Positions 1-5,644 of a DNA stretch of 39,331 bases are shown here, one piece after another; the stretch's first letter is position 1; every line of letters starts with the position of its first letter. The translations under genes were made by a program, and so were the position numbers. The stretch is from a virus: the IMG/VR virus record IMGVR_UViG_3300033143_006496, positions 1 to 39,331 of that record; one strand, given 5' to 3'. The notes under the pieces were generated by a model. That model saw only the letters and a list, made by a program, of their open reading frames with translations. It did no database searches and was not told the origin of the DNA.

Positions 1-20
1 TATAATTACTATAATCAACC
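1..20 (+). promoter_or_regulatory. -10 element and start region of a cut-off promoter
   Basis: TATAAT occupies the first six bases and is followed by the CTATAATCAA initial-transcribed sequence seen after other promoters in this window (723-735, 1507-1518, 2114-2125). The upstream repeats lie outside the window. It would drive the gene at 41. Confidence 0.6.
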
Positions 21-40
21 TAGACCAAAAGGAGAACAAA

Positions 41-406
41 ATGATTGAAACTGGAAATAAGTTAAAAATCACCCCAAGCACCATCTACGAAATTTGTGAA
101 TATATTGACAGCTACCTCCACGAGGTGGAACAAAATATTTCTCACGATCGCAAAACTTTGACCAAATTTCGAACCAACGAAATTCCGTTCATTGTCGATA
201 TTCTTGGTGATTTTGGAACTTTCACCCCTGAAATGCTGGTAGAATTAAATGAAATTTCTGGCTGGGAAAAACGTGTGAAAACTAAAGACCGACTTTTGCA
301 CAATATTGCCATTTGCTACACCCGCAATATGGAATGTGATTTTATTTTTCCAGAAAATTGCGCAGGCTGTCATGATTCTGGCGCAGATTGTGAACATCAG
401 TTCTAA
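41..406 (+). CDS. hypothetical protein with C-terminal Cys/His cluster
   Basis: A 121-residue protein not assigned to a family. Its start is set by the AAGGAG ribosome site eight bases upstream. The body is mostly charged and predicted soluble. The last 20 residues carry a Cys-x2-Cys-His and a later Cys-Glu-His, which could bind a metal. It is the first gene of a rightward group of small genes behind a promoter whose -10 is at the window edge. Function is unknown. It is probably an accessory early-type phage gene, inferred only from small size and position. Confidence 0.7.
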   Translation: MIETGNKLKITPSTIYEICEYIDSYLHEVEQNISHDRKTLTKFRTNEIPFIVDILGDFGTFTPEMLVELNEISGWEKRVKTKDRLLHNIAICYTRNMECDFIFPENCAGCHDSGADCEHQF

Positions 407-415
407 CAAATTATG

Positions 416-457
416 TGCCCCGCTGGTGGCCTTGTAACCAGCAAAGGATTTCCAATG
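416..457 (+). promoter_or_regulatory. intercistronic hairpin plus RBS, copy 1
   Basis: A block of about 38 bases (GCCCCGCTGGTGGC, TTGTAACCAGC, AAAGGATTT) recurs almost unchanged at 996-1034. GCTGGT and ACCAGC can pair as a stem-loop that ends just before the AAAGGA ribosome site of the next gene. Both copies lie between a stop codon and the next start codon, so the element probably tunes translation or mRNA processing. Confidence 0.6.
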
Positions 458-673
458 GGCCGCAATAAAACCACACTAACCGTTACAAAATGTATTTTGG
501 TCGATAATGTGCATGATGGCTTTTTTCTCTGGAATTATGAAGATAGCCCACCGTCAAAAATTAATTGGTTCCAAACATGTAACGACATTTTAGTTTGGCA
601 ATCTGAAAATGATTGGCCATTCATTCACAATTTTACCCCCTTGCTGGCCAAAGAACAAGGTTTAGCTCCTTAA
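455..673 (+). CDS. hypothetical protein
   Basis: A 72-residue, tryptophan-rich protein of unknown function. The ATG at 455 is chosen over the in-frame ATG at 413 because the ribosome site AAAGGA lies at 443-448, directly after a hairpin that the longer reading would have to translate. The same arrangement is used for the gene at 1035. It lies downstream of the 41-406 gene in the same transcript, and the stop is followed at once by the next tandem-repeat promoter. No transmembrane segment or known motif is visible. Confidence 0.65.
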   Translation: MGRNKTTLTVTKCILVDNVHDGFFLWNYEDSPPSKINWFQTCNDILVWQSENDWPFIHNFTPLLAKEQGLAP

Positions 674-723
674 TCTGGTCTTAATCTTGGCTTAATCTGA
701 GCTTAATGTTGGTTGGTTATAAT
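669..723 (+). promoter_or_regulatory. Pho-box-like promoter: four 11-bp CTTAAT repeats plus TATAAT
   Basis: CTTAAT begins at 669, 680, 691 and 702, an exact 11-bp period. Ten bases separate the last repeat from TATAAT at 718-723. No TTGACA-type -35 is present; the repeats occupy its place. This is the geometry of PhoB/OmpR-family activated promoters. It drives the gene at 760. Confidence 0.75.
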
Positions 724-759
724 ATCTATAATCAAATCAACCCAATCAAGGAGAAAACG

Positions 760-984
760 ATGACCGAAAAAACTTACAAGGCTCGAATGGAAAAAAGAGA
801 AGCATTGCTTCAATTGACCAACATTCAAGCACACGCCACTGAACTTACTTTTGTTCAAATTTTCGATTCGGTCGGCCCTCACCTCTACGGCAAATTTGAA
901 GCTAAAGAACGTAATATACTTCAACTTATTTTAGAGCTTGATTTGGCCAATCTTCGAAAACTGTTTGAAGTAATCGGTCTCTAA
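760..984 (+). CDS. hypothetical protein, helical
   Basis: A 74-residue protein, Lys/Glu/Leu-rich and predicted largely alpha-helical, with no recognised family. The ATG at 760 has a good AAGGAG site and lies about 30 bases after the promoter -10. The alternative upstream ATG at 706 would start inside the promoter and is rejected. It is followed by the second copy of the hairpin/RBS element and the gene at 1035, so the two are probably cotranscribed. Confidence 0.65.
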   Translation: MTEKTYKARMEKREALLQLTNIQAHATELTFVQIFDSVGPHLYGKFEAKERNILQLILELDLANLRKLFEVIGL

Positions 985-994
985 CCAATCAAAA

Positions 995-1037
995 TGCCCC
1001 GCTGGTGGCTTTGTAACCAGCAAAGGATTTTTCAATG
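995..1037 (+). promoter_or_regulatory. intercistronic hairpin plus RBS, copy 2
   Basis: The second copy of the element at 416-457 differs by one base in the loop (GGCTTTGTAACC against GGCCTTGTAACC) and by one or two bases in the RBS-to-start spacer. The stem GCTGGT/ACCAGC and AAAGGA are conserved. It sets the ATG at 1035. Confidence 0.6.
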
Positions 1038-1343
1038 GAATGGACCAAAGACCAGATCAAGACTAAGTTACAAAATGATGATGGCTGGGTAATCCGTGGA
1101 GTTATGGCAATCTTCAAGTATCAGACTTATGCAGAACAAAAAATTGAACATACCCAAGATTTGAACGGGGTTGGCTTCAATGGTCCCGACTCTTTCATTT
1201 TGACCTCGTTTGCAAAACAACTGAACCACAAGAAAAGCAAAAATCGCGCTTTGGCTTTGAGCCAGAAGCAAATGTACATTGCTCGCAAAAAGATTTTGAA
1301 ATATGCTGGTCAACTGGCCAAAATTGCCAATGGAAAAAACTGA
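1035..1343 (+). CDS. hypothetical phage/plasmid protein of a widespread small family
   Basis: A 102-residue basic protein. It resembles a family of small uncharacterised phage and plasmid proteins with the pattern of an aliphatic N-terminus, 'Y-Q-T-x-x-E-Q', 'N-G-V-G-F-N-G-x-D', 'S-F-A-x-Q' and a C-terminal 'A-R-K-x-(L/M)-K-Y-A-G-Q-L-A-x-I-A-N'. All of these are visible here (roughly residues 29-36, 44-52, 58-62, 83-100). The family has no established function that I can state. The start is fixed by the hairpin/RBS element. The gene ends before a two-codon minigene and a terminator. Confidence 0.7.
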   Translation: MEWTKDQIKTKLQNDDGWVIRGVMAIFKYQTYAEQKIEHTQDLNGVGFNGPDSFILTSFAKQLNHKKSKNRALALSQKQMYIARKKILKYAGQLAKIANGKN

Positions 1344-1357
1344 CAAAGGAGATAATT

Positions 1358-1366
1358 ATGTATTAG
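1358..1366 (+). other. possible two-codon minigene (ATG TAT TAG)
   Basis: A strong ribosome site (AAAGGAGAT, 1345-1353) is followed by ATG TAT TAG and then by a terminator hairpin. Two-codon minigenes that cause peptidyl-tRNA drop-off are known from phage lambda bar. Here it may equally be the stub of a lost gene. Confidence 0.35.
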
Positions 1367-1369
1367 TCT

Positions 1370-1418
1370 AAAAAGTATGTGCTTAGTGGGCGGGCTAGAA
1401 CCCCGCCCCTTACTTTTT
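1370..1418 (+). terminator. intrinsic terminator after the 760-1343 unit
   Basis: GGGCGGG (1388-1394) pairs with CCCGCCC (1402-1408). The flanking AAAAAGTA and TACTTTTT also match, so the hairpin may work in both directions. Confidence 0.75.
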
Positions 1419-1462
1419 AACCCTCGCCGCGACGCCACTAGTTAAAAAAAGTACTAATGAAC

Positions 1463-1506
1463 CTTAATGCCCGCTTAATCTTCTCTTAATCTTCATTTGA
1501 TATAAT
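1463..1506 (+). promoter_or_regulatory. Pho-box-like promoter: three 11-bp CTTAAT repeats plus TATAAT
   Basis: CTTAAT begins at 1463, 1474 and 1485. Ten bases separate the last from TATAAT at 1501-1506. An A-tract block at 1436-1462 upstream is shared with the promoter at 2070. It drives the gene at 1544. Confidence 0.75.
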
Positions 1507-1543
1507 ATCTATAATCAAAGCAGTATAAAAAAAGGAGAGCACA

Positions 1544-1954
1544 ATGACTTACCAAGACCGCATCAATGCAAAGCACCAGGCCTGGAAATTAAGCCTGGAC
1601 CGCGATGAGAATGTTCGCAAGGCTTTTAGCCTCATGCGGAAATTCGAACTAATTGCCCGCATGAACTTCTGGTGTTGTGGAACTTGCGCTTCCTACGCCA
1701 TGGGCACAAAAGTTGAGGAAGCCCTGGAAAAAGGGAAAGCTCCGGTTGGAGTTGCTTATTTCCACAACCAGGACAATAACCACAAGAAAGCTGGCCACAG
1801 CTTTCACATCGGTTATGGAGATTCTAGCATCAATGATTACAAAGGTCCCCTAACCACGGTTGAAGTTGGTGAATTGATTTGCCAAATATTTCTAAGCTGC
1901 GGAGTTCCTGTAAAATGGAACCAGGACCCTGCTCACAGAATCGAGGTTTTATGA
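1544..1954 (+). CDS. DUF6891-like hypothetical protein
   Basis: A 136-residue soluble protein with a clean AAAGGAGAG ribosome site. A Cys-Cys-x2-Cys motif near residue 44, a following 'F-H-(x)-Q-D' stretch around residue 74 and 'G-x-G-Y-G-D' near residue 89 resemble the pattern of the DUF6891 family of uncharacterised bacterial proteins. This is recognition by eye, not a search. It is a single-gene unit with its own repeat promoter and a terminator 20 bases after the stop. Function is unknown. Confidence 0.65.
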   Translation: MTYQDRINAKHQAWKLSLDRDENVRKAFSLMRKFELIARMNFWCCGTCASYAMGTKVEEALEKGKAPVGVAYFHNQDNNHKKAGHSFHIGYGDSSINDYKGPLTTVEVGELICQIFLSCGVPVKWNQDPAHRIEVL

Positions 1955-1973
1955 AATAAAACTGAGTCACCTC

Positions 1974-2003
1974 GGGAGCGCAGAACATCGCGCTCCCATT
2001 TTT
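1974..2003 (+). terminator. intrinsic terminator
   Basis: GGGAGCGC and GCGCTCCC form an 8-bp GC-rich stem with a short loop, followed by ATTTTTG. It ends the 1544-1954 unit. Confidence 0.8.
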
Positions 2004-2069
2004 GTGTATAACCATATATCACTTCCCCGGTTAACGCGCCACCGTTAGTTAAAAAAAGTACTAGTGGAC

Positions 2070-2113
2070 CTTAATCTTCTCTTAACCCTACCTTAATCTT
2101 CATGGGATATAAT
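2070..2113 (+). promoter_or_regulatory. Pho-box-like promoter: three 11-bp repeats plus TATAAT
   Basis: CTTAAT at 2070, CTTAAC at 2081 and CTTAAT at 2092 are followed by ten bases and TATAAT at 2108-2113. It drives the gene at 2151. Confidence 0.75.
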
Positions 2114-2150
2114 TTTTATAATCAAAGCAGTTTAAAAAAAGGAGTTGAAA

Positions 2151-2390
2151 ATGTTAGGTTATATGCTCAGCCCAGAGTTTTCTGGTCAGGTTCACAAAGA
2201 GGAATTTTTCCTCATGAGCCTTTTCCATTTGAACCAGAAAGATTTTGCTGACGAGGCCAAATTATATTTGGAACCCAGCTTCGTCGACGAAATGGTAACT
2301 GGCCAAATTCGAGGAGATGAATTCCTTTCCGCAGTAAACGAAGTTGCGGTTGGAAGAGCTGAAAAGCATTTTATTGTTCTCGAAGATTAG
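2151..2390 (+). CDS. hypothetical protein
   Basis: A 79-residue acidic protein of unknown family. The ATG at 2151 is chosen because it lies six bases after AAAGGAG; an in-frame TTG at 2145 overlaps the ribosome-site spacer. No membrane segment or metal motif is seen. It has its own promoter and a strong terminator, so it is a monocistronic unit like its neighbours. Such independently transcribed small genes are typical of phage host-takeover regions, but nothing in the sequence proves that role here. Confidence 0.65.
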   Translation: MLGYMLSPEFSGQVHKEEFFLMSLFHLNQKDFADEAKLYLEPSFVDEMVTGQIRGDEFLSAVNEVAVGRAEKHFIVLED

Positions 2391-2410
2391 ATTGGAGGTG
2401 ATAATTCTAG

Positions 2411-2437
2411 CCTCTCCAGAAATGGAGAGGTTTTTTT
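2411..2437 (+). terminator. intrinsic terminator
   Basis: CCTCTCC and GGAGAGG pair around a six-base loop and are followed by seven T residues. Confidence 0.9.
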
Positions 2438-2523
2438 GTTTAAGGTACCGCAGGCCCCCACTGCGAACTTTTGCTCGGCACCTATATAACCATAAGCATC
2501 ATCAGAATTGGGGGCACCCGGTC

Positions 2524-2578
2524 ATTAATCCAGTCTTAATCTTAGATTAATGTTCTCTTAATCTTCACAGTTTATAAT
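2524..2578 (+). promoter_or_regulatory. Pho-box-like promoter: four 11-bp repeats plus TATAAT
   Basis: ATTAAT, CTTAAT, ATTAAT and CTTAAT begin at 2524, 2535, 2546 and 2557. Ten bases separate the last from TATAAT at 2573-2578. It drives the genes at 2613 and 2713. Confidence 0.75.
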
Positions 2579-2612
2579 TATTATAGTAACCAAAATTCAA
2601 AAGGAGAAAAAT

Positions 2613-2729
2613 ATGAAATGTAAAATCTATTTGCAAATAATTTTTGAGGGGAAGGGAATTTGCCCAAATTGTCTAAATGAAAAAATCGAACAAATTAAAA
2701 TGGAGAATAAAAATGCCAAGACCCGATAA
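2613..2729 (+). CDS. small CxxC protein
   Basis: A 38-residue ORF with a strong AAAAGGAG ribosome site nine bases upstream. It carries one Cys-Pro-Asn-Cys pair near residues 17-20 and an additional Cys at residue 3, suggesting a minimal metal-binding or redox knuckle. It overlaps the next gene by 17 bases in a different frame, so the two are probably translationally coupled. Function is unknown. It is too short for family assignment. Confidence 0.5.
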   Translation: MKCKIYLQIIFEGKGICPNCLNEKIEQIKMENKNAKTR

Positions 2730-2973
2730 CATGTCACCCCTAGAATATGCAAATTCTGAAGATTGGATTTTAGACCGAGCTGAGGAAATTACCAGTTCTT
2801 TGGAACTTATGCACCGCCACGATAACAACAAATTTCAAAAAATAATTCGAGAGTGGTGGAGTTCAGAAAATATTTCCAGAAAAATGTTGGAAGTTGATGG
2901 ATGGATGGAATTACTCGAAGATACTGGTCGACTAATTGCTTACAAATATCACAAATTCGACAACTTCCAGTAA
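2713..2973 (+). CDS. hypothetical protein
   Basis: An 86-residue Trp- and charge-rich protein, probably helical. The ATG at 2713 is preceded by ATGGAGAATAAA, a plausible ribosome site. The longer in-frame reading from 2677 starts inside the upstream small gene without a ribosome site. No known motif is visible. It ends just upstream of a hairpin that overlaps the next promoter. Confidence 0.6.
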   Translation: MPRPDNMSPLEYANSEDWILDRAEEITSSLELMHRHDNNKFQKIIREWWSSENISRKMLEVDGWMELLEDTGRLIAYKYHKFDNFQ

Positions 2974-2982
2974 ATATTAAAA

Positions 2983-3015
2983 AGCCAGCATTAATCTAGT
3001 CTTAATGCTGGCTTA
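2983..3015 (+). terminator. hairpin shared by a possible terminator and the next promoter box
   Basis: AAGCCAGCATTAA and TTAATGCTGGCTT are perfect inverted repeats of 13 bases around a 7-base loop. The right arm also supplies one of the 11-bp repeats of the following promoter. It could terminate the 2613-2973 unit, but the T-run after it is weak. Confidence 0.45.
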
Positions 3016-3044
3016 ATCTTGCCTTAATGTTGGGGGTTTATAAT
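2990..3044 (+). promoter_or_regulatory. Pho-box-like promoter: four 11-bp repeats plus TATAAT
   Basis: ATTAAT at 2990 and CTTAAT at 3001, 3012 and 3023 are followed by ten bases and TATAAT at 3039-3044. No ORF follows, so it probably transcribes a non-coding RNA. Confidence 0.75.
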
Positions 3045-3050
3045 TACTAT

Positions 3051-3270
3051 AGATAACAAAACAACCACGACTTGTCGAGAAAGTTCAATGGGAGGAAGCG
3101 AACCAGCGACAATTTAAAGTCGATTTTTTAGGGGGCAAAGGCTCGCCCAGGCTGCATACTCATAGTACCTATAAGGTTATTAAGATTGGTGTCGCTGCGG
3201 TACATGCTGGTGTGCCGGAGACACAGCTTAGGTTCAGTTCTGGTAGCACCAAATACATGTGCGAGGGGGT
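3051..3270 (+). ncRNA. candidate structured non-coding RNA 1
   Basis: About 220 bases without a credible ORF lie between two strong promoters. Visible pairing includes CGAC/GTCG (around 3106-3123), GGGC/GCCC near 3132-3149, and an outer TTGGTG/CACCAA helix spanning roughly 3186-3251. CCAGCGACAA is shared with the second candidate RNA at 3385. No known RNA family was recognised, and the 3' end is uncertain because no T-rich terminator is seen. Confidence 0.4.
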
Positions 3271-3276
3271 CGGGCC

Positions 3277-3331
3277 CTTAATCTAGCCTTAATCTTCTCT
3301 TAACCTTCTCTTAATGTTCACGGGTTATAAT
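3277..3331 (+). promoter_or_regulatory. Pho-box-like promoter: four 11-bp repeats plus TATAAT
   Basis: CTTAAT, CTTAAT, CTTAAC and CTTAAT begin at 3277, 3288, 3299 and 3310. Ten bases then lead to TATAAT at 3326-3331. It transcribes the RNA at 3338-3464. Confidence 0.75.
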
Positions 3332-3337
3332 TTAAAT

Positions 3338-3464
3338 AATCAAAACTTGCCCTGGCCGAGGTGAACACGGAAGTCCGGCCGGCCCAGCGACAAAATCGGC
3401 AATTAAGTTGCGGGTGGGCGAGGGAAAGGGGGCGCCGGAAGTTCGACGTACGCCCGGCTTTTTT
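3338..3464 (+). ncRNA. candidate structured non-coding RNA 2 with terminator
   Basis: No ORF follows the promoter. CTTGCCC (3346-3352) can pair with GGGCGAG (3416-3422) to close a domain containing GGCCG/CGGCC (3354-3380), a CGA/TCG hairpin and a GCAA/TTGC hairpin. The terminator hairpin at 3434-3464 follows. Promoter, closed fold and terminator together give a compact transcript of about 125 nt. Its family is unknown to me. Confidence 0.5.
3434..3464 (+). terminator. intrinsic terminator of candidate RNA 2
   Basis: GCCGG and CCGGC pair (3434-3438 with 3454-3458) and are followed by six T residues. Confidence 0.65.
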
Positions 3465-3469
3465 GGGGG

Positions 3470-3929
3470 CGCCCGGATTTTTGTACGCTCGGCTTAACCG
3501 GGGGCTAAAGGGGCGTACGCCCTACGCCTGAGCGTAAAGTGCCTATGGCGTACGCCGAGCACAGGAACGTTGGGGATGAGTTTCGACACCGCATACTAAA
3601 CACATTATACTTATTGCGACGGCGAGAGCGTTGGCGACTCATTTTGCGAACGCGAAGCGCGACCAGCGTTGTCGCTACGAATGGGGGTTTGAGGCGTTTG
3701 GAGCTGGGGGACGCGGTACCTGAATGTGTATGTATATATGTTTCGACCCCGTTTGTGCACCTGCGATGCCATAAGTGACCTGAAACGCCTATTAGATGTC
3801 AATCCTGACTCGAAACGACGCCCAACTTGTACATGTAGGGGAGGCTATGTCATTCGTTGTCGTCACGAATTACGACAACATTGGCCTTTGAATCACATAC
3901 ATGATGACGGAAGTTATGGATGGGCCGTG
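3470..3929. other. GC-rich non-coding stretch with GGCGTACGCC palindromes
   Basis: No credible gene is seen. The open frames here are Arg/Cys-rich, lack ribosome sites and look like by-products of GC-rich DNA. The palindrome GGCGTACGCC occurs at about 3513 and 3547, with a partial CGTACGCCC near 3448. Composition differs from the AT-rich flanks, suggesting a structural or control region. Confidence 0.5.
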
Positions 3930-3992
3930 AAAAGTTTCCCCGGTACCGGTAAAAGTTACCCCGGTACCGGAACGAGTTGCCCCGGTACCGGT
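3930..3992 (+). repeat. three tandem 21-bp iteron-like repeats
   Basis: Three direct copies begin at 3930, 3951 and 3972. Each has an (A)AGTTN start and the palindromic core CCCCGGTACCGG. Spacing of two helical turns puts the cores on one face of the DNA, as for initiator or regulator binding sites. Confidence 0.8.
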
Positions 3993-4068
3993 TAAGTTAA
4001 AACCCAAAACGCCGGGATAGACGGCGTTCGGGTGCGAGACTACACTACAAATTTAATATAGGGTTACG

Positions 4069-4353
4069 CTACTTACTATCAAGGGATAGTGAGCGTGCCA
4101 ATTTGTACAGACCGGAAGCAGCGAGCCCGCCACCGAGTGCATAAATTATAATCTCGAAATATTGGGCAAAGCCTGGATTGATAAGAGCCACCTTTTGCCC
4201 GGCAAACATAAGCGCACCAAGCGTTACAGTAATCGCCGTAACTTTTGGTCCGTCCAGATTAAATACTTCTTTAATAAACTGTACCCATCCCATTACGAAT
4301 GGGATTATTAAGATACCAGCTACTGCTTGAGTTGTGAAGTCTGTAAGTTCCAT
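4069..4353 (-). CDS. holin-like small membrane protein
   Basis: A 94-residue protein with three hydrophobic segments (about residues 8-27, 36-55 and 62-83) and a short charged C-terminus ending near 'Leu-Ala-Arg-Ser-Leu'. The pattern, including a 'G-L-x-A-S-G-L-Y-K' stretch at the last segment, resembles small phage holins. Holins form membrane lesions that release the endolysin, and a GH25 endolysin is encoded on the same strand at 38329-39126. The ribosome site AAAGGAG lies nine bases before the ATG. It is the second gene of a short leftward unit, two bases after the stop of the 4356-4694 gene. Holin identity is inference from topology; a membrane protein of other function is possible. Confidence 0.6.
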   Translation of the reverse strand: MELTDFTTQAVAGILIIPFVMGWVQFIKEVFNLDGPKVTAITVTLGALMFAGQKVALINPGFAQYFEIIIYALGGGLAASGLYKLARSLSLDSK

Positions 4354-4355
4354 AG

Positions 4356-4694
4356 TTACTCTCCTTTAAGTTGGGGATGTGACCGGCGCCGGTTAAATTT
4401 TCCAGATGCGATTACGAACACGTCTCGAGTCAGTCCAAATGTACGATAGCGAAACTCGACCCCTAATCGCTTTGCGATGGGCTTAAGCTTTGCATCAAAT
4501 AGTTCAGAATTGCCATGAAGCTCGACGCACGCAATTTGCTCTTGCGGATATTTCTGCAAATAGTATACGACTGCTTCCTCGAAGCCCGCTAACATAACCT
4601 CTTCATATGATTGTCTACGAGTCGGTATGTCAACGTTCCACAACATGCCGTGCTCACCGTACTGACGCTTTGTTTGGGTCGCTAAATTAATCAT
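4356..4694 (-). CDS. hypothetical protein, probably leaderless
   Basis: A 112-residue soluble protein of unknown family. The ATG at 4694 is chosen rather than the upstream ATG at 4730: the reverse strand shows TACAAT (4706-4701) seven bases before this ATG, so the start codon would be about the transcription start. The longer reading would translate through the -10. It is the first gene of a leftward pair with the holin-like gene. Codon use is more GC-rich than in the rightward genes. Confidence 0.6.
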   Translation of the reverse strand: MINLATQTKRQYGEHGMLWNVDIPTRRQSYEEVMLAGFEEAVVYYLQKYPQEQIACVELHGNSELFDAKLKPIAKRLGVEFRYRTFGLTRDVFVIASGKFNRRRSHPQLKGE

Positions 4695-4700
4695 AAATAT

Positions 4701-4730
4701 ATTGTACCATACGTGGTCGAAAATGTACAA
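4701..4730 (-). promoter_or_regulatory. leftward promoter
   Basis: On the reverse strand, TTGTAC (4730-4725) and TACAAT (4706-4701) are 18 bases apart, a standard sigma-70-like layout, and lead directly into the ATG at 4694. It lacks the CTTAAT repeats used by the rightward promoters. Confidence 0.55.
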
Positions 4731-5644
4731 TGCTTGCTCTTAAAGTTGTCTAGACAACATGTGAGTGTTTGAGCTAAACGTTATCGTATGACAAATGTCA
4801 TAAATGTCATATGACAAGCTAACTCACTTAATCTAAAAAACATGATACAATGATACAGTTTACGACCAAGCATTGCGAGGCTCGCACTAAGCACTTTGAG
4901 GCAGCCGCCGTCGTCGCATCGGCCACCGTTTCAAATATACGAACATATCAAGACGATTACGTTTTAAGTAATAGAACGTATAAGCTAACAATATTGACTT
5001 GAACCTATATGTATATCGACTTGAACCTATATGTATATCGACTTGAACCTATATGTAATATGTAATATGTACGAGACTGCCATTTATAATTTGTGATTAA
5101 AAATGGCAGACGAGTTGATTGAATTCGATTAGTACTAAGGTTGGCAAGCTTTATGTCCCATTAGCCTTGATTTAAAAGCTTGCCGACCATGAATACGATG
5201 AGGACTTATTATGCCGGGAAACATGATATATTTTTCGAGCTTCAACTTCGACCTTGTTTTAAAGGTCGATTTTGAAGTGAGAACAATATTTCTTGTGACC
5301 GGCCATAATTTTGTCCGAAGAGTTAAAACGACCCCATTGGGGTCCTAAAATGCGTGTCCTGCTAGGTCTTGAACCTATATGCATATGTAATATGCATTGA
5401 TGCATAATGCAAATAGACTAAATATATGGATTTTTCTTAAGTGTTCGTTCCCCCCAACGTATCCCCAACTTTATCTTAAGGCGATTTCCTTAGTACTTAG
5501 TACTAGACTCGATACGATTCTTAAGACCTTTTTAATACTTATTTACTATTACTATTACTATTAGTACTAAGTACTTAAGTACTTAATACAGACGCCACTA
5601 TAGCGGCGGTTGACTTTAAGGGCTATGTACGAACTCCTTAAAGT
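4731..5644. other. 900-bp AT-rich intergenic region, candidate origin or control region
   Basis: No credible gene is present. It contains short palindromes (TTGTCTAGACAA near 4746; TATGACAAATGTCATA and TGTCATATGACA near 4791-4815), 22-bp tandem repeats at 4996, and inverted repeats GGCAAGCTTT/AAAGCTTGCC (about 5143-5184), TCGACCTT/AAGGTCGA (about 5247-5268) and GACCCC/GGGGTC (about 5330). AGTACTTA-type repeats cluster at 5490-5590. Dense repeats between divergent gene groups suggest a replication origin or a regulatory hub. Confidence 0.5.
4996..5060 (+). repeat. three tandem 22-bp repeats
   Basis: GACTTGAACCTATATGTA begins at 4996, 5018 and 5040, with TATATC completing the first two units. 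A fourth, diverged CTTGAACCTATATG occurs alone at 5368. Confidence 0.85.

Noticed and set aside
3539-3995. Open frames in the GC-rich non-coding block
   Set aside because: Arg/Cys-rich translations, no ribosome sites, and one frame runs through the 21-bp tandem repeats.
3700-5600. CRISPR array in the repeat regions
   Set aside because: The 21- and 22-bp repeats are contiguous, without unique spacers, and no cas1/cas2 is nearby despite the Cas4-like gene.
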